This document shows positions 29,007 through 38,307 of a stretch of DNA of 64,000 bases, piece after piece. A program made the translations under genes and the position numbers. Each line of letters begins with the position of its first letter. Position 1 is the stretch's first letter. This DNA is from Pseudoalteromonas shioyasakiensis (lineage in GTDB: Bacteria; Pseudomonadota; Gammaproteobacteria; Enterobacterales; Alteromonadaceae), in contig NZ_CP077770.1 of the NCBI RefSeq assembly GCF_019134595.1, forward strand, positions 3,592,501 to 3,656,500. Reading direction: 5' to 3'. A model generated the notes under the pieces. That model was not told the origin of the DNA and searched no databases. It saw only the letters and a program-made list of their open reading frames with translations.

Positions 29007-29545
29007 GTCAATTAACTATTTATAACGATAACAACGCAAACGACATACTGTTTCATAGTGAAGACTTAAGCGCTATTGCCAATGAACTAAATACAGTTGG
29101 CGTTCGCTTTGAGCAGTGGCAAGCAACAGCACAAATTGACCAAGATACCAGCCAAGACGCTATTTTAACTGCTTATGCTAACGATATAGATCGGCTAAAA
29201 GCTGAAGGGGGCTATCAAACAGTGGATGTTATTTCGCTTGCTAAGGGTAATCCAAATGCCAGCGAACTTCGCAGTAAGTTCTTGTTTGAACATACACATA
29301 GCGAAGATGAAGTTCGTTTTTTTGTGAAAGGCCAAGGTTTATTCTGCTTACATTTAGGCGACAAAGTATATCAAGTGCTTTGCCAACAAGGTGACCTAAT
29401 TTCAGTACCAGAACTCACACCACATTGGTTTGATATGGGCAGCGACCCTGAATTCACAGCAATTCGCTTATTCAATAATACCGAAGGTTGGGTCGCTAAA
29501 AGCACTGAGTCAACCATTGCTACCAACTTCCCACTGCTAGACTAA
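29003..29545 (+). CDS. mtnD: Acireductone dioxygenase
   Basis: A 180-residue cupin. Metal ligands lie in FEHTHSEDEVRFFVKGQG (His, His, Glu at about 97-103) and PHWFDMG (His about 140). With Fe2+ the enzyme yields 4-methylthio-2-oxobutyrate and formate; with Ni2+ it takes the carbon-monoxide-forming off-pathway. The ATG overlaps the mtnC stop by 4 bp. Length matches the family. Confidence 0.95.
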   Translation: MSQLTIYNDNNANDILFHSEDLSAIANELNTVGVRFEQWQATAQIDQDTSQDAILTAYANDIDRLKAEGGYQTVDVISLAKGNPNASELRSKFLFEHTHSEDEVRFFVKGQGLFCLHLGDKVYQVLCQQGDLISVPELTPHWFDMGSDPEFTAIRLFNNTEGWVAKSTESTIATNFPLLD

Positions 29546-29546
29546 C

Positions 29547-29888
29547 ATGGAAAAACTATTCTCGTACGGTACCTTACAGTACCCGCAGGTTCAGCTTGAT
29601 ACCTTCGGGCGTTTGCTCGAAGGTCAACCTGCTACGCTAACTGGGTATGTCATTGGTGAAGTCGAGATCACCGACGAAGCTGTCCTTAAAAGTAGTGGTC
29701 AACGTTTTCACCCGGCCTTAATCAAAACGGGCAAACAAAGTGATACGGTTAATGGCACAATTTACTTAATCACCGAACAAGAGCTTGCCCAGGCAGACGC
29801 TTACGAAGTAGATGATTATCAGCGAATTGCAGAAACATTCCAATGTAACAACCAAGCTTGGCTATATGTTGCAAAAAACAGCCTTTAA
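29547..29888 (+). CDS. Gamma-glutamylcyclotransferase-like (AIG2/GGCT) protein
   Basis: A 113-residue protein with the GGCT/AIG2 phosphate-loop-like motif LFSYGTLQYPQVQ (3-15), LTGYVIGEVEI, VNGTIYLITEQEL and DAYEVDDYQRI. Family members cyclise gamma-glutamyl compounds to 5-oxoproline or cleave gamma-glutamylamines. Its ATG lies one base after the mtnD stop, so it is part of the mtnBCD transcript. A role in methionine salvage is not established; it could act on a glutamine- or glutathione-derived compound. A small stand-alone protein, so the function is uncertain. Confidence 0.78.
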   Translation: MEKLFSYGTLQYPQVQLDTFGRLLEGQPATLTGYVIGEVEITDEAVLKSSGQRFHPALIKTGKQSDTVNGTIYLITEQELAQADAYEVDDYQRIAETFQCNNQAWLYVAKNSL

Positions 29889-29983
29889 TTTACAAATATA
29901 AAACAAAAAGACCCAAATTAAGAACAAAAGCTGCTATTATCCTCCCCATTAATAAGTACTCATTATTTGCTAAAGGACTAAAC

Positions 29984-32146
29984 ATGGGGTCGGCATTTTC
30001 ACCCTTACGCGATACCGTTATTTATGTGGGTGAGTGGCAATTTAACACTCAGCAGCAAACCATCAGCGATGGCACTCATACGCGCGAACTAGAACCTTTA
30101 CTCTATAAACTCTTGTGCTTTTTCATTACTCATAATGATCGCATTATCATTCGCCAAGAGTTGGTTGAAAACATTTGGCAACAAAGCTTTGTTGATGACA
30201 ATGCCATTAACCGTGCCATCTCTGAATTAAGAAAAGTACTCAAGTCAGAAAAGCAGCCCGGGCAAACCATTAAAACCCATTACCGCAAAGGTTATAGCCT
30301 ATTTATTGAAGTTAAGTCTCTTGATCACGCTGTGAATAGAGAGCTGCCAAAAACAGAAAATGTAATAACAGTAGATAAAGACGCTGATACCCAAGTTAAA
30401 CCTACGGCCATTAATGAGCAAAAAGCGCATTCTTCACGCTGGCCATGGCCTTTTGCAGCGTTAGTGCTTGGTGTATTGATTACTGCTATTTGGTTATTTT
30501 CACAACAGCCTAAAGCAAATGATGAAGTACAAAACGAAGCACCATTTTTAGACCTGCAAGCTGAAACCATTTCATGGCATAAAGGCACACACTATCAATT
30601 ATTGCTAAACCACGACAAAACGCAGCTTGCCTATGTGCTGCAAAATGAAAATCAACATATTTATGTTGTCGACTTAACGACTAAAAAAGAGTACTCAATT
30701 ACATCTGGCGCTATCTTTTTACAGGGATGGTCTAAAGATGGCGAGAGGCTATTTTATAGTTCATGTGAAAACAGTGACTTCAATGACTGTAGTGCTTGGC
30801 AAGCAAGTAATTTGCTATCAAATGAAGTAGTACTAAAGCCAGTTACAAATCAATCTATATTAAATATCACACCAGATCAGTACATTGAAATTGGTAATGT
30901 GGCAATTACAAGGCGTAATAATTACCGTGGCTTAACCCACTTATCTGCTCTGTATGCGCTGGACTTAAAGACAGGTGAGGAAATTCGCATTACATCACCT
31001 AATATTACTGGCACCGGCGATTATATTTTAACAACACTTAAAAACCCCAACCGTGTTATTTTTGAACGCCACAATGTTGGCCAAACAGAAATTTATATAG
31101 CGAATTTAGACGGTAGCTCACTCAAACTTTTAACCACCAACGAATACCGAGCTTGGGCTGCGACTTATGATGAACAAACTAACTCGCTTATTTGGTATAA
31201 CCGCAGTAAATTAACAATTGAATCATATTCATTTGATACCATGAGTCGGGGGCAAGCCATTAAAGCCCCAGTAAAGCGAGCAAATTACGCTTACCCTCTT
31301 AATAAACAAAGTGTACTGATCAGTACTGATATACACGACAGTGATGCGGCTATATTTGACCTAACATCAAAAGAAATGAGCTATATTGCCACGGCTAATA
31401 AGCATGAAGGTGATTTGGTCGCCCTAACTAATAATGATGTCTACTTCGCTGATCTTGAATATCATAAACGACAACACTGGCTCAGAAAAAACAACCAATA
31501 TATAGATATAACCGACAAGATTGGTAAAGATACCACTATTATTTCTGCAAATAACGACAGCAGTCAACTGGTGAGTTTTAATAAAACCAATCAAAAGCTA
31601 AGCTTATTAAATGCCAATGACTTTTCAGAGGTTAAGCACTGGACACTACCAGGAAACAGCAAACTGGCAGCAGTCAGAGGTAATAAAATTGCAGTAATTT
31701 TTACCGAGCTTAGTAACCAGCAAAACCAACTAATGATTTTACACACCAACAGCAATGAGGTTGTCAAAAGCACCATCGACACCCCATTGGCAATTGCTTG
31801 GTATGATGATAATCAGCTAATCGTCCATTCTAAGTACGGAAAATATTTGCTTTTAGATAGTGACAGTAACACTTATAGTGAGCTGATAACTCCTGACAAA
31901 CTAATCGAGCTAAAGCCTTCAATTATCACTATGACAAGCAACCATCACAGCTTATATATCGCCACAAATAATGAAATTTATAGTATTAACTTGGCAAACA
32001 TACAGGATGTTGATCTGGCACTGAAAATGCGGCCCTTACACTATATAACGCATATCAATGCCAATAATGACAAGCTCGCTATTTCATTCGTAACAGCAAA
32101 TACTCAAAATAGCATTGAGCTCTACACTAAAAAAAGTGCTGAGTAA
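29984..32146 (+). CDS. Membrane-bound winged-helix regulator with periplasmic beta-propeller
   Basis: A 720-residue protein. Residues about 10-110 form an OmpR/CadC-type winged helix (REQ-like opening, ELEPLLYKLLCFFITHNDR, ISELRKVLKSEKQPGQ, IKTHYRKGYSLF). A single membrane helix is near residues 155-177 (WPWPFAALVLGVLITAIWLF). The remaining 540 residues resemble TolB/WD40-like propeller repeats (KDGERLFYSSC, NPNRVIFERHNVGQTEIYIANLDGS). This ToxR/CadC-like layout suggests sensing outside and DNA binding inside. The ATG at 29984 has an AAGGA site; an earlier in-frame start would run back into the preceding gene. The ligand and targets are unknown. Ends 1 bp from the convergent mtnA. Confidence 0.8.
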   Translation: MGSAFSPLRDTVIYVGEWQFNTQQQTISDGTHTRELEPLLYKLLCFFITHNDRIIIRQELVENIWQQSFVDDNAINRAISELRKVLKSEKQPGQTIKTHYRKGYSLFIEVKSLDHAVNRELPKTENVITVDKDADTQVKPTAINEQKAHSSRWPWPFAALVLGVLITAIWLFSQQPKANDEVQNEAPFLDLQAETISWHKGTHYQLLLNHDKTQLAYVLQNENQHIYVVDLTTKKEYSITSGAIFLQGWSKDGERLFYSSCENSDFNDCSAWQASNLLSNEVVLKPVTNQSILNITPDQYIEIGNVAITRRNNYRGLTHLSALYALDLKTGEEIRITSPNITGTGDYILTTLKNPNRVIFERHNVGQTEIYIANLDGSSLKLLTTNEYRAWAATYDEQTNSLIWYNRSKLTIESYSFDTMSRGQAIKAPVKRANYAYPLNKQSVLISTDIHDSDAAIFDLTSKEMSYIATANKHEGDLVALTNNDVYFADLEYHKRQHWLRKNNQYIDITDKIGKDTTIISANNDSSQLVSFNKTNQKLSLLNANDFSEVKHWTLPGNSKLAAVRGNKIAVIFTELSNQQNQLMILHTNSNEVVKSTIDTPLAIAWYDDNQLIVHSKYGKYLLLDSDSNTYSELITPDKLIELKPSIITMTSNHHSLYIATNNEIYSINLANIQDVDLALKMRPLHYITHINANNDKLAISFVTANTQNSIELYTKKSAE

Positions 32147-32147
32147 T

Positions 32148-33176
32148 TTACGACTTTAACTGCTTTAGAATACCTTGCTCGATATCGGACTGGTTATAAA
32201 CTCCGCTATCGAGCACCCATCCTGTGACTAGGCTAGCCGGTGTAACATCAAATGCTGGGTTATAAACCTTTGCGTTAGTCGGTGCCCACATCGCTTCACC
32301 AAAACTACCACTAACACCGCGCACTTCATTAGGGGTGCGTTGTTCAATTTCGATATCTGCACCACACTGTGTATGTGTATCAAGCGTCGTAAGTGGCGCA
32401 ACGACATAAAATGGAATGTTATGGAAATGCGCTAACACAGCAAGGTTATATGTGCCTACCTTATTGGCAAAATCACCGTTTGCAGCAATGCGATCGGCAC
32501 CTACAAAGATTTTATCGACTTTACCTGCCGCCATTAAACTAGCCGCCATGTTATCGCAAATCAAGGTATAAGGAATTTGCCAGCGCTCAAGCTCAAAAGC
32601 CGTTAAACGACCGCCTTGCAGTAACGGCCTTGTTTCATCAACCCAAACATGAATATCACCATGGCGTTGCTGAGCTTTATAAATCACACCTAATGCAGTA
32701 CCTACGCCCGCAGTCGCTAAAGCACCTGTATTACAATGGGTTAAAATGTTATCTCCCTTATTTACCAAAGCCGCACCACGTTCTGCCATGCTATCGCAAA
32801 GGGCAATATCTTCTTTAAATAACTGCTCAGCAGTAGAAACAACAGCAGTTACAAAGTCAGTCTCTGCAAGCGCTGCACGTAACTTGGCCATGCAGTGCAT
32901 AAGGTTTACCGCTGTTGGGCGGGTTGCTTCTAGTTCATCAATGGCAATAGCAAGTGCTGATTGACTCATGCCTTGCTCAGCTAGGTGTGCAACCAATAAG
33001 CTAGCACCTAAGCCGATTAAAGGCGCTCCCCGGATTTTCAAAGTCAGAATCAAATCTTTCATCGTTTCAACATCGTTACATACATGCCAATGCTGTTGAT
33101 GTGGCAACAAATACTGATCAAGCACGGTTAGCGTACCTTGCTGATATTTAATACTGCTGGCGATGAGATCTTGCAT
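32148..33176 (-). CDS. mtnA: Methylthioribose-1-phosphate isomerase
   Basis: A 342-residue eIF2B-like isomerase. Conserved segments are KIRGAPLIGLGASL (about 49-62), the catalytic-cysteine region ILTHCNTGALATAGVGTALG (about 150-169) and VGADRIAANGDFANKVGTYNLAVLAH carrying the catalytic Asp. It isomerises 5-methylthioribose-1-phosphate to the ribulose form used by MtnB. Divergent from mtnK with a MetJ-like operator between them. Length and motifs are normal. Confidence 0.95.
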   Translation of the reverse strand: MQDLIASSIKYQQGTLTVLDQYLLPHQQHWHVCNDVETMKDLILTLKIRGAPLIGLGASLLVAHLAEQGMSQSALAIAIDELEATRPTAVNLMHCMAKLRAALAETDFVTAVVSTAEQLFKEDIALCDSMAERGAALVNKGDNILTHCNTGALATAGVGTALGVIYKAQQRHGDIHVWVDETRPLLQGGRLTAFELERWQIPYTLICDNMAASLMAAGKVDKIFVGADRIAANGDFANKVGTYNLAVLAHFHNIPFYVVAPLTTLDTHTQCGADIEIEQRTPNEVRGVSGSFGEAMWAPTNAKVYNPAFDVTPASLVTGWVLDSGVYNQSDIEQGILKQLKS

Positions 33177-33251
33177 ACTGAATCCGAATAACTAATGAAT
33201 AACTAATTTAAGTGAATAGTTATTTTACATCAGTTTTGATAACTAACAAGC

Positions 33252-33269
33252 TAGATGTATGGACATCTA
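33252..33269. promoter_or_regulatory. MetJ-like operator between mtnA and mtnK
   Basis: TAGATGT and ACATCTA are perfect 7-bp inverted arms around 4 bases; AGATGTAT-GGACATCT reads as two tandem met boxes (consensus AGACGTCT, 6 and 7 of 8). It lies 53 bp before mtnK and 76 bp before mtnA. Confidence 0.68.
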
Positions 33270-33321
33270 AACGGTTACAGGTATAGAATGCTCAAAGTTA
33301 ATTGTATTACGAGATAGAGCC

Positions 33322-34539
33322 ATGGCTAAATACACTGCCTTTAATGCAGAGCATGCTGTTGATTACATTAAAGAACTTGTTAAAAGTGAACTAATTTCAG
33401 TCTTCCCTGCTGATGCAGCACTGACTGCATACGAGTTTGGAGACGGAAACTTAAACTTAGTTTTTCGGGTTGCTGATCAGCACAACAACAGTGTAATTCT
33501 AAAGCAAGCACTCCCTTATGCCCGCTGCGTAGGTGAGTCATGGCCATTATCGTTAGACCGCGCCAGAATCGAAGCCGAAGTATTGATTAATCATGGTAAG
33601 TTATGCCCAGAGCATACCGTGGCGATATTGCATCACAATGTAGAGCTGGCATTAACCGTGTTAGAAGATTTAGGTGAGTTACAAATTTTACGTGGCGCAC
33701 AAATCAATGCAGAGCAATTTCCATTATTGGCCAGCCATGTTGCGCTCTATTTAAGCCGAACAGGCTTTTATAACTCAGACTTTTACTTATCTGCTGAAGA
33801 TAAAAAAGCCAAAGTCGGCCAATTTATTAATCCTGATTTATGTAAGATCACAGAAGACTTATTCTTTACTGATCCGTACATTGAGCATGAGCGCAATAAT
33901 TTCCCTGCTGAGCTTAATGAGCACGTCGAAAGTATTCGAAATAATGATGGTTTAAAACTGGCCGCAGCGAAATTAAAAGCTAAGTTCTTATCATGCCCGC
34001 AAACTTTATTGCATGGCGATATGCATAGTGGCAGCATTTTTGTTGATAGCAAAACCACTAAAATGATCGACCCAGAGTTCGGTTTTTTTGGCCCTGTTGG
34101 CTTTGATATCGGCTCATTTATGGGTAACTTGCTACTAAATTACTGCGCCCAAAACGCCCGTATTACAGAGCAAGCAAAACGCCGCCAGTATCAAACCCAT
34201 TTATTAACCTGCTTACAAGACTGTTATAGCCAATTTGAGCAACATTGGTTAAACCTAGCAAGCAGCGAAGCAACTGATATTAGCTTTGCAAACCGCGCCT
34301 TTAGCGAAGATTATTTACAACACGTATTGCGTGATGCGATTGGCTACTGTGGCGCTGAACTTATTCGCCGTACTATTGGTTTAGCCCATGTTGCAGATAT
34401 AGACGGTATTGAAGATGCACAAGCTCGTTTAGCAGTACAACAGCAAACGCTCGTACTTGGCGAGCAACTGATGCTCAATGCCACAAGCTGTAACAATAAA
34501 GACGAGTTCTTTTCTTTATTAATCAGTTTATTAAACTAA
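33322..34539 (+). CDS. mtnK: 5-methylthioribose kinase
   Basis: A 405-residue protein-kinase-like small-molecule kinase. FGDGNLNLVFRV is the nucleotide loop (about 37-48), ILKQALPYARCVGESWPL follows, the catalytic HGDMHSGSIFV (about 231-241) and the metal-binding DPEFGFFGPVGFDIGSFMGN (about 250-269) are intact. It phosphorylates methylthioribose, the product of MTA/SAH nucleosidase, to feed MtnA. Divergent from mtnA. A shared terminator follows. Confidence 0.95.
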   Translation: MAKYTAFNAEHAVDYIKELVKSELISVFPADAALTAYEFGDGNLNLVFRVADQHNNSVILKQALPYARCVGESWPLSLDRARIEAEVLINHGKLCPEHTVAILHHNVELALTVLEDLGELQILRGAQINAEQFPLLASHVALYLSRTGFYNSDFYLSAEDKKAKVGQFINPDLCKITEDLFFTDPYIEHERNNFPAELNEHVESIRNNDGLKLAAAKLKAKFLSCPQTLLHGDMHSGSIFVDSKTTKMIDPEFGFFGPVGFDIGSFMGNLLLNYCAQNARITEQAKRRQYQTHLLTCLQDCYSQFEQHWLNLASSEATDISFANRAFSEDYLQHVLRDAIGYCGAELIRRTIGLAHVADIDGIEDAQARLAVQQQTLVLGEQLMLNATSCNNKDEFFSLLISLLN

Positions 34540-34551
34540 TAATCAAAAAGT

Positions 34552-34575
34552 AAAAAGGCGCTCAATGCGCCTTTT
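34552..34575. terminator. Bidirectional terminator between mtnK and the GltB-like gene
   Basis: AAAAAGGCGC and GCGCCTTTT form a stem with a short loop, located between convergent genes, with A- and T-runs on either side. Confidence 0.88.
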
Positions 34576-34590
34576 AATTATTCAACAAGA

Positions 34591-36075
34591 TTATTTATTG
34601 TAGTGCTCATACATTTTATCGAGCGGCTCTGATAAACCATTTTCTTGTACCACTCGCACATGCTGGCGAGCTAACTCGCGGGCACTTGATACACCACATG
34701 AATGAGCAATCAGCCCTGCCCCGTAATGAATATATTTATTATAGTTAGCAACACGCTGAGCCTTATCGGTCACATCGAGGCCTCGCTGTAAGCGTTCATT
34801 ATGAGTCGTAATACCGGTCGGGCAGGTATCTTTATTACATTGTAGAGCCTGAATACAACCAAGCGAAAACATATGACCACGCGCCGACACAATAAAATCA
34901 GCACCCAATGCAAGTGCCCAAGCCACTTTTGACGGTACGATTAGCTTACCCGATGCAATCACTTTTACACGCTCTCTGAGACCATGTTTTTTTAGCAGAT
35001 CAACAACCAAAGGCAGGCTCTCTCGTAGCGGTAAACCAACTGAATCCATCAAGGGTTGAGGGGCTGCGCCCGTTCCACCGTCGGCACTATCTATAGTGAT
35101 AAAGTCAGGGGCAGATTCAATGCCTCGGTTATTGATTTCACTGAACAAGGTTTCGAGCCAAGTGTATTCACCAATCACCGCTTTAAAACCGGTTGGTTTA
35201 CCTGTGGTACTGCGTACCGTTTCAATCATATCGAGTAAATCTGCTGGGCATTTAATCTCTGGATGACCATTTGGACTAATCGAATCATGCCCTTCAGGAA
35301 TACCCCGAATTTTTGCAATTTCAGCAGTCACTTTGCGCCCTGGTAACATACCTCCTTTACCGGGTTTAGCACCTTGACTCATTTTAATTTCGAACATTTT
35401 AACTTGTTCGTGCTCAGCAATCGCTTTGAGTTTTTCGGTGCTTAATTTACCGTGCTCATCTCGTACACCATATTTTGCCGTGCCAATCTGAAACACAATA
35501 TCAGCGCCACCTTCAAGGTGGTAAGGGCTGAGTCCTCCTTCACCGGTATTCATCCAACAACCTGCTAACTTTGCACCTCGCGATAGTGCGCGCACCGCGG
35601 GCTTAGATAAGGCACCAAAGCTCATGCCAGAAATATTAAATAACGAGTTTGTTGTATAAGGAACGTGGCAATAAGGCCCTAATGTAACTTCGCTCGGGTC
35701 GAGTGCATCTTCATCTAAGGTTGGGAACGCACAGTTCATAAACATCACCGTTCCCGTTGCTTCAAGGCTTTGGGTTGAACCAAACGCAGTAGTGCGATCA
35801 ACATTTTTTGCTGCGCGATAAACCCAGCTTCGCTCAGCACGATTAAATGGTAGCTCTTCCCTATCCATGGCAAAAAAGTATTGTCGGAAGAATTCACCTT
35901 GGCGCTCAAAGAAATAACGAAAGCGGCCGATCACCGGGTAATTACGGCGAATCGCCTGCTTAGACTGCGTCACATCACTAATGTAAAAGCACACAATCAC
36001 CAGCAAACCTATGCCGAGTGCAAAAATAAACAAGCTGGCAAAAACATCGATACTAAAAATTATAAAATCACTCAT
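34591..36075 (-). CDS. FMN-binding glutamate synthase family protein
   Basis: A 494-residue protein made up of an N-terminal membrane segment (about 5-30, FIIFSIDVFASLFIFALGIG) and the central FMN/3Fe-4S domain of glutamate synthase (GltB alpha core). Visible are MSFGALSKPAVRALSRGAKLAGC, GGLSPYHLEGGADIVFQIG, SQGAKPGKGGMLPGRKV, SADGGTGAAPQPL and the cluster motif CNKDTCPTGITTHN. It lacks the glutaminase and NADPH-binding partners, so it is not a complete glutamate synthase. Substrate and electron donor are unknown. Monocistronic, convergent with mtnK. Confidence 0.88.
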   Translation of the reverse strand: MSDFIIFSIDVFASLFIFALGIGLLVIVCFYISDVTQSKQAIRRNYPVIGRFRYFFERQGEFFRQYFFAMDREELPFNRAERSWVYRAAKNVDRTTAFGSTQSLEATGTVMFMNCAFPTLDEDALDPSEVTLGPYCHVPYTTNSLFNISGMSFGALSKPAVRALSRGAKLAGCWMNTGEGGLSPYHLEGGADIVFQIGTAKYGVRDEHGKLSTEKLKAIAEHEQVKMFEIKMSQGAKPGKGGMLPGRKVTAEIAKIRGIPEGHDSISPNGHPEIKCPADLLDMIETVRSTTGKPTGFKAVIGEYTWLETLFSEINNRGIESAPDFITIDSADGGTGAAPQPLMDSVGLPLRESLPLVVDLLKKHGLRERVKVIASGKLIVPSKVAWALALGADFIVSARGHMFSLGCIQALQCNKDTCPTGITTHNERLQRGLDVTDKAQRVANYNKYIHYGAGLIAHSCGVSSARELARQHVRVVQENGLSEPLDKMYEHYNK

Positions 36076-36141
36076 CCAAGGCCCCTTTGTGAAATGACAT
36101 CCTTCAAAGCATATAAGGTGTTTATATTACGTGCAATAAAC

Positions 36142-36172
36142 AAAAAAGGCGTGATGTAAGTCACGCCTTTTC
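36142..36172 (-). terminator. Terminator of the DUF885 lipoprotein gene
   Basis: On the minus strand AAAAGGCGTGA and TCACGCCTTTT form an 11-bp stem with a 6-nt loop, followed by a T-run, 16 bp after the gene's stop codon. Confidence 0.88.
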
Positions 36173-36187
36173 GTTTCTTTTATGCCG

Positions 36188-37966
36188 CTATGCTGCTCGT
36201 TTGGCTAATTCAGCTTTAATATAAAGTTGAATTTGCTCTTCAAGCACCGACATTGGCACTGAGCCATGACGTAATACTTGATGGTGGAATTCGCGAATAT
36301 CGAAATCTTGACCAAGTGCTTGCTCAGCTTCGTGGCGTAAACGTTTAATTGTTAACTCACCTATTTTGTATGACAACGCTTGTGCAGGCCATGAAATATA
36401 GCGGTCAGTTTCGGTCTTTACGTTATGTAATGATAGCGCAGTGTTTTCGCTCATAAATTTCATTGCGCGTTCGCGGCTCCAGCCATACATATGCATACCT
36501 GTATCAACCACTAAACGTGCTGCACGCCACATTTCATAGGTTAAACGACCAAAATCACTGTATGGGTCTTGATAAAAGCCCGCTTCGATACCTAAAAACT
36601 CCGAATATAAGCCCCAACCTTCACCAAATGCCGACAAATATGCATTACGGCGATAACTTGGTAATGACTCAAGTTCTGCATTAAGTGAAATTTGTAAATG
36701 ATGCCCAGGTACAGCTTCGTGCAAAGTTAATGCTTCAAGTACATACAACGGGCGCTTATCTAACGCATAGGTATTAACCCAGTAATAACCCGCTTGATCA
36801 TCACGGCGAGAACCTGAGTAACGGCCGGTTGTATATTTAGGGGCAATACTCTCTGGCACTGGTGCAACACCGTACGGCATTCTTGGCAAGGTGTGGAATA
36901 ACTTAGGTAACTGCGCATCCATTTTCTTGGCGATGTAAGACGCTTCTTTTAGCAAATCTTTTGGTGTTTTTGCGTAAAATTGCGGATCAGTACGTAAAAA
37001 GTGCACAAAATCAGCAAACGAGCCTTCAAAGCCTACTTTCTCAATAATTTTTTCCATTTCTGCACGAATACGCGCAACTTCTTGTAAACCCAGTTCATGG
37101 ATTTCTTTTGGCGTCATATCTGTGGTGGTGTAGTACTTAGCGCGATTTTCGTAAAACGCTTTGCCATTCGGCGTACTTGAAATACCAATATCTGTACGTG
37201 CACCCGGTTGATACTCATTGTTAAAGAAGGTTAAGTAACCTTGATATGCCGGAATAACTTGTTCTGTGATAATGGTTTGCGCTTGCTTTTGTAGCGCTGC
37301 AAACTCGCTATCACTTACACCTGCCGTGTTATTTAAAAATGGTTTGTAAAATTCAGACTGTGTCGCATCATCAACAATATAAGCCGTGATTGAGTCTTGA
37401 TAGCCTTCTAAAACAGCCTTTGGTTGAGTTAAACCTACTTCAAGACCTTTACGCATCCAGCCGATATTTTGCGAAAAGTAGCGAGGAATTTGCTGTAATT
37501 TAGCAAGATATAGCTGGTAATCTTGTGGTTTTGTGTAATCTGAGCTTGATATCATAAATGATAGGCTAGAATGGAAGCCATACTCAGATGTCAGCGGCAT
37601 ATAGTGCGCATTAAACACATATTCATCGACACTATTTTGCACTTGGCCACGCAAAATAGTCAGATTAATGCGATTTTCTTCCGATAACTTATCACGGTCG
37701 ATAGCGTCTAGCTCGGCAAGTAACTCTGTATTCTTCTTGTATTTTTGTTCTAAAAATTCAGCCGATAGATTTTCTAATAAATAACCATCAACGCCATTTT
37801 CTTTACCATAAGGGCTGATGCTTTGACGATAATTAACAATATTTTCGGCTACTTGAGTAAATTGCTGATCAGCATCAATATTTGTTACTTGGCAAGCGCT
37901 TAAAGTACAAGCTAAAGCAACCGCAATAACAGAACGGTTTAAAGTTCGCGACAATGTTTGTTTCAT
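36188..37966 (-). CDS. DUF885 family lipoprotein, putative metallopeptidase
   Basis: A 592-residue exported protein. The signal ends in a lipobox (LACTLSAC, Cys about 25), so it is membrane-anchored in the envelope. The motif HEAVPGHHLQ (about 420) is the zinc-binding HExxxxH-like signature of DUF885 proteins, and GWGLYSEFLG follows with the usual Glu. The C-terminal region (GQDFDIREFHHQVLRHGSVPM) is conserved in the family. Reported activities are few; peptidase activity is an inference. The ATG at 37966 opens MKQTLSRTLNRS, a normal signal peptide, although the ribosome site is weak. No partner genes are adjacent. Confidence 0.84.
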   Translation of the reverse strand: MKQTLSRTLNRSVIAVALACTLSACQVTNIDADQQFTQVAENIVNYRQSISPYGKENGVDGYLLENLSAEFLEQKYKKNTELLAELDAIDRDKLSEENRINLTILRGQVQNSVDEYVFNAHYMPLTSEYGFHSSLSFMISSSDYTKPQDYQLYLAKLQQIPRYFSQNIGWMRKGLEVGLTQPKAVLEGYQDSITAYIVDDATQSEFYKPFLNNTAGVSDSEFAALQKQAQTIITEQVIPAYQGYLTFFNNEYQPGARTDIGISSTPNGKAFYENRAKYYTTTDMTPKEIHELGLQEVARIRAEMEKIIEKVGFEGSFADFVHFLRTDPQFYAKTPKDLLKEASYIAKKMDAQLPKLFHTLPRMPYGVAPVPESIAPKYTTGRYSGSRRDDQAGYYWVNTYALDKRPLYVLEALTLHEAVPGHHLQISLNAELESLPSYRRNAYLSAFGEGWGLYSEFLGIEAGFYQDPYSDFGRLTYEMWRAARLVVDTGMHMYGWSRERAMKFMSENTALSLHNVKTETDRYISWPAQALSYKIGELTIKRLRHEAEQALGQDFDIREFHHQVLRHGSVPMSVLEEQIQLYIKAELAKRAA

Positions 37967-38307
37967 AGCATTCTTTTTAGTTTTAATCAGTATCGCTAAA
38001 GTAGCGCAGCACTGGCTAAAACCCAAGCAAATGCGACCAAGCTAAGGTTAAATACGCTCAAATTAACAGCGCAGTGTAAATAAGAATGAGCAAGGTTTAA
38101 GCAATTTTTAATTACACTTGTTAAAGTTGTTGAGAAAATCAGCTAATAGACACAAACGAAACAAATTTAAGTTCCAAAATTAGCGATTTTGCTTTTAAAT
38201 AGACTGATTACAGATTACTGTAGACTCGGTATTTATGCTTGGAAGCAAATAAACTTTACGGAAGAGATTATTAATTGGTTGATATGCGTATTTAGTGGTA
38301 TTGAAAA
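37967..38307. other. Divergent intergenic region without gene
   Basis: 341 bp between the DUF885 gene and the degenerate GGDEF gene. It is AT-rich and presumably holds the promoters of both; I could not fix a convincing -35/-10 pair. A small hairpin (GCTTGGAAGC) lies about 50 bp upstream of the GGDEF gene. Confidence 0.4.

Noticed and set aside
34591..36075. Large subunit of classical glutamate synthase (gltB)
   Set aside because: Only the FMN/Fe-S core is present, at 494 residues against about 1500, and there is no gltD.
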